Positions 19,356 to 27,797 of a stretch of DNA of 64,000 bases are shown here, in pieces. The number at the start of each line of letters is the position of its first letter. Position 1 is the first letter of the stretch. The notes under the pieces were generated by a model. It was not told the origin of the DNA. It worked only from the letters and a program-made list of their open reading frames with translations, and did not search any database. The position numbers and the translations under genes were made by a program. This DNA comes from Ferrovibrio sp036381655 (GTDB lineage: Bacteria; Pseudomonadota; Alphaproteobacteria; Ferrovibrionales; Ferrovibrionaceae), in the NCBI RefSeq assembly GCF_036381655.1, contig NZ_DASVCJ010000014.1, positions 1-64,000 on the forward strand, read 5' to 3'.

Positions 19356-19883
19356 ATGCATTTCTTTCGCTATCTTATCGCCGCCCTGGCAATCGGCGCC
19401 GGCTTCACCAGCCTGCCGGCCGAGGCGCAGTGGAACAACCAGCCCTATCAGCTTCCCTCGCGCGGCAATACCTTCGGCATGAGCCCGGCCTATCGCCAGG
19501 TCATCCTCCAGCGGAAACTGAACGGCACACCGAGCAATCCGATCCTGCGCGACGGCGCCGGCAATCTGGTCGACATCGAGCGGCGCGGCAATCTGGCCTT
19601 CCTGCGCGCGCAAGCCTCGCCTTTCCTGGTCTCTTCCTCAGGACTGGGTTTCGGCGCGGGCCTCGGCATTGACGGAGTCTCGCTGGGATGGGGGCTCGGC
19701 GGAAGCCTCGGCTATGCATCCGGTGCGGCTGGCGGCGCGATATCGAATGGCGGCGCGGTGATCGCCTCATGGACCGGCATGCTGGATGGGGCTCCAACGC
19801 TCATCGGCGCTTACGGGTTTGGCGGCCCCGGCGCAGTGATCGATTCCTGGATCGGGCAGCTCAGCAGCATGCCGAGCAGCTAG
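19356..19883 (+). CDS. secreted Gly/Ser/Ala-rich protein of unknown function
   Basis: 175 residues starting at ATG 19356 with CGGAGACGG upstream. The signal peptide ends at PAEAQ. The mature N-terminal half is Asn/Gln/Arg-rich (WNNQPYQLPSRGNTFGMSP, LRDGAGNLVDIERRGN). The C-terminal half is a Gly-rich low-charge stretch (GLGFGAGLGIDGVSLG, GLGGSLGYASGAAGGAIS). It lacks Cys. The location between the two LuxR-type regulators and the Gly-rich composition make it a candidate export substrate or envelope partner of the CsgG-like pore. I do not recognise a family. Confidence 0.65.
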   Translation: MHFFRYLIAALAIGAGFTSLPAEAQWNNQPYQLPSRGNTFGMSPAYRQVILQRKLNGTPSNPILRDGAGNLVDIERRGNLAFLRAQASPFLVSSSGLGFGAGLGIDGVSLGWGLGGSLGYASGAAGGAISNGGAVIASWTGMLDGAPTLIGAYGFGGPGAVIDSWIGQLSSMPSS

Positions 19884-19908
19884 GCCCGGCGATAATGCCC
19901 CTGTTACG

Positions 19909-20637
19909 TCAGCGGATCGACCGTCCGGCGGCGGGGACCGGCGGCGGCTCCTGATACCTGAACTGCATCGCACGATGGGCTTCGGTCAGGCCATGATTGA
20001 GCGCCCATATTGCCGCCTGGGTGCGGTTCTGCACGTTGATCTTCTTGAGGATGCCCTTGAGATGAACCTTCACCGTGCCTTCCGAGATTTGCAGCCGGTT
20101 GGCGATCATCTTGTTGGAGAAGCCACCCAGCAGACAATTCAGAATCTGCATCTCGCGGTCGGATAGCGCGCGCCCGGGCATCGGCCCGCGGTTCGTCACA
20201 GCCGTGACCGGAGCATGAAAGATGCCGTTGATCAGGCAACGCGCCAGATCGGTGGGAAAGACCTTTTCGCCCAGCAGAACCAGATGCAGCGATTGCAGCA
20301 GCGCATCCGCCGACATGTCCTTGAGCAGATACCCGTCGGCGCCGGCCTCGAGCGCAGTGGTCAGGCGCGCACCGTCCATCCCGGATGTCAGCACCACGAC
20401 TCGGATGTTGCCGCGTTGCTGTCTGAGGGCGCGAATCTGTTCGAAGAACGACATGCCGCCTTCGCCGAATTCGGTGAGAACGAGATCGATCGGCGTGCCA
20501 TCCATGGCTGACAATGCTTCATCGAGATCGGCGGCCTCGATCTTCACGTCGAAGTCGCTGTCGCTGAAAATGCGTTTGACACCTTCGCGGAACAACCTGC
20601 TTTGATCAATCAGCATCAGTGAAACACGCCCACCCAT
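19909..20637 (-). CDS. NarL/LuxR-type response-regulator homologue with Asp-to-Glu receiver
   Basis: 242 residues: receiver domain 1-120 and LuxR HTH about 170-230 (LSDREMQILNCLLGGFSNKMIANRLQISEGTVKVHLKGILKKI, positions approximate). The switch Thr84 and Lys106 are present. The acceptor position is Glu56 (VLTEFGEGG) and one of the two metal-binding acidic residues is Gln12. The domain may therefore be locked in an active-like state. A strong GGAGGAGGGAAG site precedes ATG 20637. No kinase gene is adjacent. It is likely a second regulator of the surface-protein region. Confidence 0.85.
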   Translation of the reverse strand: MGGRVSLMLIDQSRLFREGVKRIFSDSDFDVKIEAADLDEALSAMDGTPIDLVLTEFGEGGMSFFEQIRALRQQRGNIRVVVLTSGMDGARLTTALEAGADGYLLKDMSADALLQSLHLVLLGEKVFPTDLARCLINGIFHAPVTAVTNRGPMPGRALSDREMQILNCLLGGFSNKMIANRLQISEGTVKVHLKGILKKINVQNRTQAAIWALNHGLTEAHRAMQFRYQEPPPVPAAGRSIR

Positions 20638-20695
20638 GTCTTCCCTCCTCCTTTTGGTTGCTCGAATCCAATCGAGCTAATTCCGTTTCTCCTAC

Positions 20696-21010
20696 TCATC
20701 CTCTTTGCATCGACACGACTGGCTGCGTGAAACCCATATGCGACGATAAGTCGTTTTCTAAAGCGTCATCCACAATTCGAACGGCTAGTTTTCGTTGCCG
20801 TCGGGGTACCCCGTCGATGGCAGCTACCTCCTTTGCGATATGAAGCACTTCTGAGATAGCGTTCCGATCGACATCCTCGTCTGCGGCATTCGACTGCGAC
20901 ATTCGCGCCGCCGGTTGATTGGCATTGACGCGATTACATCGCCAGATGCCCGCATCCAGCAGATATCGCCTCCGCACCGTCCACTCAAGAATCGATCGGC
21001 CATAACTCAT
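20696..21010 (-). CDS. small hypothetical protein upstream of the NarL-type regulator
   Basis: A 104-codon frame on the same strand as the NarL-type gene and 58 bp upstream of it. It has no signal peptide. The N-terminal part is Arg/Trp-rich (SILEWTVRRRYLLDAGIW); the middle is acidic and helix-friendly (ISEVLHIAKEVAAIDGV). Third-codon-position GC is only about half, much lower than neighbours, so either it is acquired DNA or it is not a real gene. The Shine-Dalgarno is weak (AGG, 11 bases away). Confidence 0.35.
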   Translation of the reverse strand: MSYGRSILEWTVRRRYLLDAGIWRCNRVNANQPAARMSQSNAADEDVDRNAISEVLHIAKEVAAIDGVPRRQRKLAVRIVDDALENDLSSHMGFTQPVVSMQRG

Positions 21011-21412
21011 GGTTGTCACAGCCTGCCTTATCGAAGTTGCGCGCGATTGGCTGTGACATCATCGAGCCTTTTGCAGAGCCGCTGCGTCGAATGTGCGAGG
21101 CGCAGCATCGATGCCGCGCGCCTCATCGCGGCGCATCCGGCCGTCTCGGATGCCCGGCCGCCCTGGGGTAAATCAACCGATGAGGGAGAGCTCTGCCGCC
21201 GCGCATTGCGGCGGGCCGGGACGTCCGCTGTGCGATTTTCGCCACAGTATTCGTATTATGTTCTCTCACCCTGGGGGTCGGCAGGCTCACCCGCCCCAGG
21301 AACGCCATAATATTCCAGCTATAAGAGCGCTATACAGAAAGCCGGCAGCGGCGTAGGAGTTTGCACCGCCGACAGTTCCGGCCTCGTCATATTCGGGGAA
21401 GTGCGTTTCGTC
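21011..21412. other. non-coding stretch before PBP1A gene
   Basis: About 400 bases of somewhat lower GC than the surroundings. No frame with credible composition was seen, and no repeats or tRNA. It presumably carries the promoter of the PBP1A gene, whose Shine-Dalgarno GGGGAA lies at the end of the stretch. Confidence 0.4.
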
Positions 21413-23860
21413 ATGTGGTTGCTGCGTCATCTGGTCATCCTGCTGTTCCTCATCGTCTTGGCCGGTATCGGCGCGGCTGGCGCTGTTCTCGCGGGGCTGT
21501 GGTATTTCGGTCGCGACCTGCCCGACTACCAGCAGCTTGCCGATTATCAGCCGCCGGTGACGACGCGCGTGCATGCCGGCGATGGCCGGCTGATCGCCGA
21601 ATTCGCCCATGAGCGCCGCCTGTTCGTGCCGATCGAGGCGATCCCGCCGCTGGTGAAGCAGGCTTTCCTCGCCGCCGAGGACAAGAATTTCTACGAGCAT
21701 TCCGGCATCGATCCGGTCGGATTGATCCGCGCCGTGATTCAGAACGCCGTCAACGTGGCGCAGAACCGCCGGCCGGTCGGCGCCTCCACCATCACGCAGC
21801 AGGTGGCAAAGAATTTCCTGCTCACCAACGAGGTGTCGCTGACCCGCAAGGCCAAGGAGGCGATTCTCGCCTTCCGCATCGAGAAAGCCTTCTCGAAGGA
21901 CAAGATCCTCGAACTCTATCTCAACGAGATCTATCTCGGCGCCGGCTCCTATGGCGTGGCTGCCGCCGCGCTCGCCTATTTCGACAAGTCGCTCTACGAT
22001 CTGACCGTGCCGGAAGCGGCTTTTCTCGCGGCCTTGCCGAAGGCGCCCAGCAACTACAATCCGGTGCGCCACCCCGAACGCGCCAAGGACCGACGCGACT
22101 GGGTGATCGGCCGCATGCTGGAAGATGGGGTGATTACCGCCGAGCAGGCCAGGCAGGCCGTCGCGACGCCGCTGACCACCCGCACCCGCCCCGATTCGGA
22201 AGTGGCGCGCGCCGACTGGTTCGCCGAGGAGGTCCGGCGCGAACTGGCCGACCGCTACGGCGAGAAGCGGCTCTACGAAGGCGGCTTGAGCGTACGCACC
22301 ACGATGAATCCGCGGCTGCAGGCGATCGGCGAGCAGGCGCTGCGCGACGGCCTCGTGGCCTATGATCACCGCGCCGGCGGCTGGCGCGGCCCGCTCCATC
22401 ACATCGCGCTCAATGACAACTGGCGCGCCAGCCTGGCGGCGCTCGGCACCATTCCGGGCGTATTGCAGCCCTGGCGGGTTGCCGTGGTGCTCGACCTCAA
22501 CGACAGCGCCGCCGAAATCGGTTTTGCCGATGGCAGCAGGGGCCGCATTCCCTATTCCGGGCTGCGCTGGGCGCGCAAGAAGCTCGGACCCGACAGCTTC
22601 GGCCCGGTGCCGCGCAAGCCGGCCGACGTGCTGGCCAAGGGCGATGTCGTCGCCGTCGAGCCGATGAACGGCAATCCGCAGGACGGCTACATGCTGCGCC
22701 AGATACCCGAGGTCGGCGGCGCGCTGGTGGCGCTCGATCCGCATACCGGCCGCGTGCTCGCCCTGGTCGGCGGCTTCAGCTATGCCGTCAGCCAGTTCGA
22801 CCGCGCAATCCAGGCGCAGCGCCAGCCCGGCTCGGCCTTCAAGCCTTTCGTCTATGCCGCGGCGCTCGACAGCGGCTTTACGCCGTCCAGCCTGATCCTC
22901 GATGCGCCTTTCGTGATGGACCAGGGTCCCGGTTTGCCGCTGTGGAAGCCGGGCAACTACACCAAGCGATTCTACGGCCCATCGACCTTGCGCGTCGGCA
23001 TCGAAAAGTCGCGCAACCTGATGACGGTGCGCCTCGCACAGGCGATCGGCATGGACAAGGTGGTCGATTACGCCAAGCGCTTCGGCGTGGTCGACGATAT
23101 GCCGCCGGTCCTCTCCATGGCGCTCGGTGCCGGCGAGACCACTTTGCTGCGCCTGACCACGGCCTATGCCGAGTTCGTCAATGGCGGACGCAAGATCACG
23201 CCGACGCTGATCGACCGCATCCAGGACCGCAAGGGCCATACGATCTACCGCCACGACAACCGGCCCTGCCCCGACTGCGTCTCGCCCTTCCATGCGGATG
23301 AGATGATGCCGGTGATCCCCGACATGCGGCCGCGCGTCATCGACCAGGTCACGGCCTATCAGATCGTGTCGATTCTCGAGGGCGTCGTGCAGCGCGGCAC
23401 CGGCGTGCGCATCCGCGAACTCGGCATCCCGCTGGCCGGCAAGACCGGCACCACCAACGACAGCAACGATGCCTGGTTCATCGGCTTCAGTCCAGACCTC
23501 GCCGTCGGCGTCTATGCCGGCTACGACACGCCGAAGAGCCTGGGCAAGCATGAACAGGGCGCGACGATCGCCGTGCCGATCTTCAAGGAATTCATGGCCA
23601 AGGCGTTGGCCAACAAGCCGGCGATCCAGTTCCGCGTGCCGCCCGGCGTGCGGCTGGTGCGCGTGCAGGCCGATACCGGCGAGCTGGCCCGCCCGGGCGA
23701 CCGCCATGTCATCCTGGAAGCCTTCCGCCCCGGGACCGAGCCGCAGCCCGGCGAGCGCAGCTCGGTGCTGGACGGCTCGATGATGGCGGAAGACGACAGC
23801 GGCGGCGCGGATACCGGCGGCGGCGCGGCCCCGATTTCGGGCACCGGCGGCCTCTATTAG
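21413..23860 (+). CDS. mrcA: penicillin-binding protein 1A, bifunctional peptidoglycan synthase
   Basis: About 815 residues. One N-terminal membrane helix (residues 5-30) is followed by the GT51 glycosyltransferase with catalytic Glu in AAEDKNFYEHSG and conserved STITQQVAKN. An inserted OB-like region (about 300-420) precedes the transpeptidase with SxxK in GSAFKPF, SxN in KSRN and KTG in AGKTGTTND. It polymerises and cross-links glycan strands at the inner membrane. The family length is typical. I prefer ATG 21413 over GTG 21401 because GGGGAA is about 12 bases from the ATG and too close to the GTG. The C-terminal tail is Gly/Asp-rich. Confidence 0.95.
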   Translation: MWLLRHLVILLFLIVLAGIGAAGAVLAGLWYFGRDLPDYQQLADYQPPVTTRVHAGDGRLIAEFAHERRLFVPIEAIPPLVKQAFLAAEDKNFYEHSGIDPVGLIRAVIQNAVNVAQNRRPVGASTITQQVAKNFLLTNEVSLTRKAKEAILAFRIEKAFSKDKILELYLNEIYLGAGSYGVAAAALAYFDKSLYDLTVPEAAFLAALPKAPSNYNPVRHPERAKDRRDWVIGRMLEDGVITAEQARQAVATPLTTRTRPDSEVARADWFAEEVRRELADRYGEKRLYEGGLSVRTTMNPRLQAIGEQALRDGLVAYDHRAGGWRGPLHHIALNDNWRASLAALGTIPGVLQPWRVAVVLDLNDSAAEIGFADGSRGRIPYSGLRWARKKLGPDSFGPVPRKPADVLAKGDVVAVEPMNGNPQDGYMLRQIPEVGGALVALDPHTGRVLALVGGFSYAVSQFDRAIQAQRQPGSAFKPFVYAAALDSGFTPSSLILDAPFVMDQGPGLPLWKPGNYTKRFYGPSTLRVGIEKSRNLMTVRLAQAIGMDKVVDYAKRFGVVDDMPPVLSMALGAGETTLLRLTTAYAEFVNGGRKITPTLIDRIQDRKGHTIYRHDNRPCPDCVSPFHADEMMPVIPDMRPRVIDQVTAYQIVSILEGVVQRGTGVRIRELGIPLAGKTGTTNDSNDAWFIGFSPDLAVGVYAGYDTPKSLGKHEQGATIAVPIFKEFMAKALANKPAIQFRVPPGVRLVRVQADTGELARPGDRHVILEAFRPGTEPQPGERSSVLDGSMMAEDDSGGADTGGGAAPISGTGGLY

Positions 23861-23887
23861 CCGCCGGTCGGAACTCCAGCCGACGCC

Positions 23888-23916
23888 TTGACACTTTTCC
23901 GCGGCGCCTCTATACG
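23888..23916 (+). promoter_or_regulatory. sigma70-type promoter of tRNA-Val
   Basis: TTGACA (23888-23893), a 17-base spacer, then TATACG (23911-23916), ending 13 bases before the tRNA 5' end. This is a near-consensus housekeeping promoter. Confidence 0.8.
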
Positions 23917-23929
23917 CTGCCTCTCTGGC

Positions 23930-24004
23930 GGGCGGTTAGCTCAGCGGTAGAGCACACCCTTCACATGGGTGGGGCCACAGGTTCAAATCCTGTACCGCCC
24001 ACCA
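23930..24004 (+). tRNA. tRNA-Val (anticodon CAC)
   Basis: The full cloverleaf is visible. The acceptor GGGCGGT pairs with ACCGCCC, the D-arm is GCTCAGCGGTAGAGC, and the anticodon arm CACCC-TTCACAT-GGGTG holds CAC. The T-arm ACAGG-TTCAAAT-CCTGT is followed by discriminator A and an encoded CCA. It reads GUG valine codons. Confidence 0.97.
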
Positions 24005-24125
24005 TGAAATTCCATAGATCACAATAACTTACAAAAAATCACGGCCGGCCGTACCGATGCGATTCCATCGGAACCCGGTCTGATATTTCCCGTATCGAGC
24101 CTCACGCAGCCAGGGGCTTTCGCCA

Positions 24126-24917
24126 ATGACACATAAATCCCCCGTCGCCGCCGACGGCCATGTTCGTTGCTCGATCGAGGGCCCGATCGCCCGGCTCACC
24201 ATCGACCGCACCGCCGCGCGCAACGCGATGACCTGGCGCATGTACGAGGAACTGGCTGCCGCCTGCGCCAGCCTGAGCGGCAATGGCGGCATACGCGTCG
24301 CCGTGCTGCGCGGCGCCGGCGGCAAGGCCTTCATTGCCGGCACGGATATCGAGCAATTCCGCGCCTTCGCCTCGGGCGAGGACGGCATCGCCTATGAAAA
24401 GAGGATCGAGGCCTATATCAGCGGCCTGCAGGCCCTGCCCTTTCCGACCATCGCGGTTGTCGAGGGCTGGGCGGTCGGCGGCGGCTTGGCGATCGCCAAT
24501 GCCTGCGACATCCGCATCGCGACGCCGGGCTCGCGCTTTGGCGTGCCGATCGCGCGCACGCTCGGCAATTGCCTGTCGGCGGCCAATCTGCGGCGCCTGA
24601 CGGCGACGCTTGGCACCGCGGTGGTGCAGCGGATGCTGCTGCTGGCTGAAATGCCGACCGCGGAGGAGTTGCCGCGCGGCTATGTCTCGGTCGTCGCCGC
24701 AGACGAACTGGATGCGCATATCGACGATCTGTGCCGCCGCATTGCCGGCCATGCGCCGATAACCTTGCGGGTTACCAAGGAAGCGCTGCGCCGGCTTGCC
24801 ACCGATCCAAACCCGGACGACGCCGACCTGATCCGCGCCGCCTATGGCAGCGCCGATTTCCGCGAGGGCATCGAAGCCTTCAGCGCCAAGCGCCCGCCGC
24901 ACTGGCAGGGCCGCTGA
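24126..24917 (+). CDS. enoyl-CoA hydratase/isomerase (crotonase) family protein
   Basis: 263 residues. The crotonase fold shows ARNAMTWRMYEEL, the first oxyanion region GGKAFIAGTDIEQF, and the second AVEGWAVGGGLAIANACDIRIA (approximate spacing). The first catalytic Glu of classical hydratases is replaced in NCLSAANLRRL, so the exact reaction is open; CoA-lyase, isomerase or hydratase are possible. AGGGGC lies upstream of ATG 24126. It is isolated between the tRNA and the convergent spoVR-like gene. Confidence 0.82.
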   Translation: MTHKSPVAADGHVRCSIEGPIARLTIDRTAARNAMTWRMYEELAAACASLSGNGGIRVAVLRGAGGKAFIAGTDIEQFRAFASGEDGIAYEKRIEAYISGLQALPFPTIAVVEGWAVGGGLAIANACDIRIATPGSRFGVPIARTLGNCLSAANLRRLTATLGTAVVQRMLLLAEMPTAEELPRGYVSVVAADELDAHIDDLCRRIAGHAPITLRVTKEALRRLATDPNPDDADLIRAAYGSADFREGIEAFSAKRPPHWQGR

Positions 24918-24924
24918 GGTTCGG

Positions 24925-26463
24925 CTAGGCGTTCTTCGGCGAGGCTTCGTAGCGATAGCGCGAGGCGCCGTCGCTATCGATGCCTTCGAGCTGCACGTTG
25001 TAACCCCAGAGATCGGCGATATATCCGAGCACCGCCTTGGCTTCCTGCTCCGACAGCAGGACGTCGTTGGTGATGCGATGCACCAGTTCCAGCCGGCGGT
25101 CGCCCTTCAGGCGGACATCCGCGACCTCGATATTCGGCTCGCGGAAGGCGAGATCGTAATGGCGCGCCAGAGCGCGCCGCACCTCGATGTAGCCGCGCTC
25201 GTCGTGGATCGCATCGACCCGGTAATGCGGTTCGTCCTGCCGGTCGCCGAGCTTGAACAGATGCAGCTTGCGGATCAGATGCGGCGTCAGGAATTGCGCC
25301 ACGAAGGCGTCGTCACGGAAACCGGCCCAGGCATGTTTCAGCGTCCCCATGACATCGCCGGTTCCGGCGATGTCCGGCATGAAGGCACGGTCCTCCTCGG
25401 TCGGATCGGTGACGACGCGCTCGATGTCGCGCATCATCTCGAAACCCAGGGCATAGGGATTGATGCCGCTGTAGCGCGGGTCGTCGAAATCCGGCTGGAA
25501 GACGACATTCGAGTGGCTGGTGAGGAATTCCAGCATCGAGCCCTCGCCGATCAATCCCTGATCGTAGAGCCGGTTCATGATGCGGTAATGAACGTAGGTC
25601 GCACAGCCCTCGTTCATCATCTTGGTCTGCTTCTGCGGATAGAAATACTGCGCGATGTTGCGCACGATGCGCACCAGCTCGCGCTCCCAGTTCTCCAGGC
25701 GCGGCGAGAATTTCTCGATGAAATACAGCAGATTTTCTTCCGGCAGGCCGAGTGCGGCACGGCGGGAATCATTATCCTTTTCGTCCGGCGGGGTTTCCGT
25801 CTCGCCCAGCTTGGGCACGGTCCGCCACAAATCGTTGTAGGTTTCCTGGTGATGCTGCCGGCGCGCCTCGGCACGCTTTTCCTCGTCGGCGAGTTTCTGG
25901 CGTATGCGGCTGTAGCGGTTGACGCCCTGATCCATCAGCGCATGGGCGGCATCCAAAACACGCTCGACTGCGGCGATGCCGTGCTTCTCCTCGCATTGCG
26001 CCACATAGGATTTGGCGAAGCTGAGATAGTCCAGAATGCCCTCGGCATCCGTCCATTCCTTGAACAGGTAATTGTTCCTGAAGAAATGGTTATGCCCGAA
26101 AGCGGCATGCGCCATCACCAGCGCCTGCATGGTCATGGTGTTGTCTTCCATGATGTAGGAGATGCAGGGATTGGAATTGATGACGATCTCGTAGGCGAGG
26201 CCGGAATAGCCCTTGCGGTACATCTTTTCGTCGCGGACGAAATGCTTCCCGAAGGACCAGTGATTGTAGAAGATCGGCATGCCGATCGACGAATAGGCAT
26301 CCAGCATCTGCTCGGAGGAAATCAGCTCGATCTGGTTTGGATACGGCTCCAGGCCAAGTTCGCCGATCGCAATCGCCTCTATGGCGTCGAAGGTGCGCTT
26401 CACCGTGTCGAAGGTCCACTCCGCACCTTCGAAAAGAAGCCTGGACGATCCCGAACCGCTCAT
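24925..26463 (-). CDS. spoVR: SpoVR-family protein
   Basis: 512 residues, matching SpoVR/YcgB length. It is a cytoplasmic protein with characteristic blocks YSSIGMPIFYNHWSFGKHF, EIVINSNPCISYIMEDN, AHAAFGHNHFF and MMNEGCATYVHYRIMNRLYDQG (each roughly placed). Many conserved His/Glu suggest a metal site. The family is linked to spore cortex formation in Bacillus and to stationary-phase or stress states in Gram-negatives; the biochemical activity is unknown. It is the third gene of the prkA-yeaH-spoVR operon, 14 bp after the DUF444 gene. Confidence 0.93.
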   Translation of the reverse strand: MSGSGSSRLLFEGAEWTFDTVKRTFDAIEAIAIGELGLEPYPNQIELISSEQMLDAYSSIGMPIFYNHWSFGKHFVRDEKMYRKGYSGLAYEIVINSNPCISYIMEDNTMTMQALVMAHAAFGHNHFFRNNYLFKEWTDAEGILDYLSFAKSYVAQCEEKHGIAAVERVLDAAHALMDQGVNRYSRIRQKLADEEKRAEARRQHHQETYNDLWRTVPKLGETETPPDEKDNDSRRAALGLPEENLLYFIEKFSPRLENWERELVRIVRNIAQYFYPQKQTKMMNEGCATYVHYRIMNRLYDQGLIGEGSMLEFLTSHSNVVFQPDFDDPRYSGINPYALGFEMMRDIERVVTDPTEEDRAFMPDIAGTGDVMGTLKHAWAGFRDDAFVAQFLTPHLIRKLHLFKLGDRQDEPHYRVDAIHDERGYIEVRRALARHYDLAFREPNIEVADVRLKGDRRLELVHRITNDVLLSEQEAKAVLGYIADLWGYNVQLEGIDSDGASRYRYEASPKNA

Positions 26464-26477
26464 ATGCTAGCTCCGGC

Positions 26478-27794
26478 TCACGCCGCTGCCCGGCGGGCCT
26501 TGGCAAAAAGTTGATGGAAAACCGGGAAGATATCCGCCTTCGAAAACACACGCTTCATGGCGAAATTCGGATTCTGGTCGGCCAGTTCCTTGTAGTCGCG
26601 CCACAGCACGCTGGCATTGCTTTCGGAGCGAAAGATGTCGGCCGAGGATTCATCGAGCACTTCGATATAGGCGAAATACTGGCAGAGCGGCAGAAGATCC
26701 TCCTGCATGATGCGCGTGCAGGCCTCGCGATCGCCCGAATAGTTGTCGCCGTCGGAAGCCTGCGCTGCATAGATGTTCCACTCTTCGACCGGATAGCGTT
26801 CGGCCACGATGCGCCGCATCTCGGCCAAAGCGGAGGAGACGACCGTTCCGCCCGTTTCCCGGCTATGGAAGAAGGTGTCCTCGTCCACTTCCTTCGCCTC
26901 CGATGTATGCCGGATGAATACGACCTCGATATGGTCGTACTTGCGGGACAGGAACAGGTGCAGCAACAGGAAGAACCGCTTCGCCAGATCCTTCATCCCC
27001 TCCGTCATGGAGCCGGAGACATCCATCAGGCAGAACATCACGGCCTGGGCCTCCGGCTTCGGAATCGGTTCGTAGCGGTTGAATCGAAGATCGATCGGAT
27101 CGATGAAGGCGATGCGCTTCATCCGGCGCGTCAGGGTCGCGTGCGATGCCCTCAGCGCGGTCAGCCGCGCATCGTCCTCCGGTTTGCATTCCCCAAAGGT
27201 CTCAAGCGCGGCGATCTCCGCTTCAAGAGCGTCCAGTTCCGCTGCCCTGGGGCGATGCAGACAAAGCCGACGCGCCAGGCTGTTGCGCATCGTACGGACC
27301 AGATTCAGATTGTTCGGCGAGCCGCTCGCGCTGAACCCGGCGCGGACGTTATGGAACGCCGTCATATCCTTCAGATAGGTCTTGGCCAGATCGGGCAGTT
27401 CCAGCTCCTCGAACAGGACGTCGAGATACTCGTCCCGGCTGAGCGTGAATTGGAAATTGTCCTCCCCCTCGCCATCGGGGCTGCCCTCACGGCCGCCGCC
27501 CCCGCCCTGCTGGTCCGGCCGCGGCAGGGTATCGCCCTGCACATATTCCTTATTGCCGGGCAGCACATAGTCGCGCTGGCCGCCCTGGCTGGAATGCCTG
27601 AAGCGGGGCTCCTGGATGCGCTTGACCGGGATATCGACCACCTCCCGTGTATCGACATCGCCCAGCGCCCGTTCCCTGATCGACCGCCGAACCGCTTCCC
27701 TGATGGTTTCCTTTGCTACCCGGATGAATCGCTGTCGATTTGCGTGACTCTTTCCCTTCGGATTCGGACGTCGATCGACAATGATCATTCCCAT
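26478..27794 (-). CDS. yeaH: YeaH/YhbH family protein (DUF444), VWA-like
   Basis: 438 residues. The N-terminal basic segment (DRRPNPKGKSHANRQRF) is typical. A Gly-rich disordered loop lies near residues 95-115, and the C-terminal half has a von Willebrand A-like domain with a MIDAS-like CLMDVSGSM motif. It works with the PrkA kinase in E. coli stress adaptation. It starts 3 bp after the prkA stop, so the genes are coupled. Confidence 0.92.
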   Translation of the reverse strand: MGMIIVDRRPNPKGKSHANRQRFIRVAKETIREAVRRSIRERALGDVDTREVVDIPVKRIQEPRFRHSSQGGQRDYVLPGNKEYVQGDTLPRPDQQGGGGGREGSPDGEGEDNFQFTLSRDEYLDVLFEELELPDLAKTYLKDMTAFHNVRAGFSASGSPNNLNLVRTMRNSLARRLCLHRPRAAELDALEAEIAALETFGECKPEDDARLTALRASHATLTRRMKRIAFIDPIDLRFNRYEPIPKPEAQAVMFCLMDVSGSMTEGMKDLAKRFFLLLHLFLSRKYDHIEVVFIRHTSEAKEVDEDTFFHSRETGGTVVSSALAEMRRIVAERYPVEEWNIYAAQASDGDNYSGDREACTRIMQEDLLPLCQYFAYIEVLDESSADIFRSESNASVLWRDYKELADQNPNFAMKRVFSKADIFPVFHQLFAKARRAAA

Positions 27795-27797
27795 GCT

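Noticed and set aside
21287..23707. 806-codon open frame antisense to PBP1A
   Set aside because: His/Arg/Gln-rich shadow of the PBP1A gene; no family features and no start with an SD.
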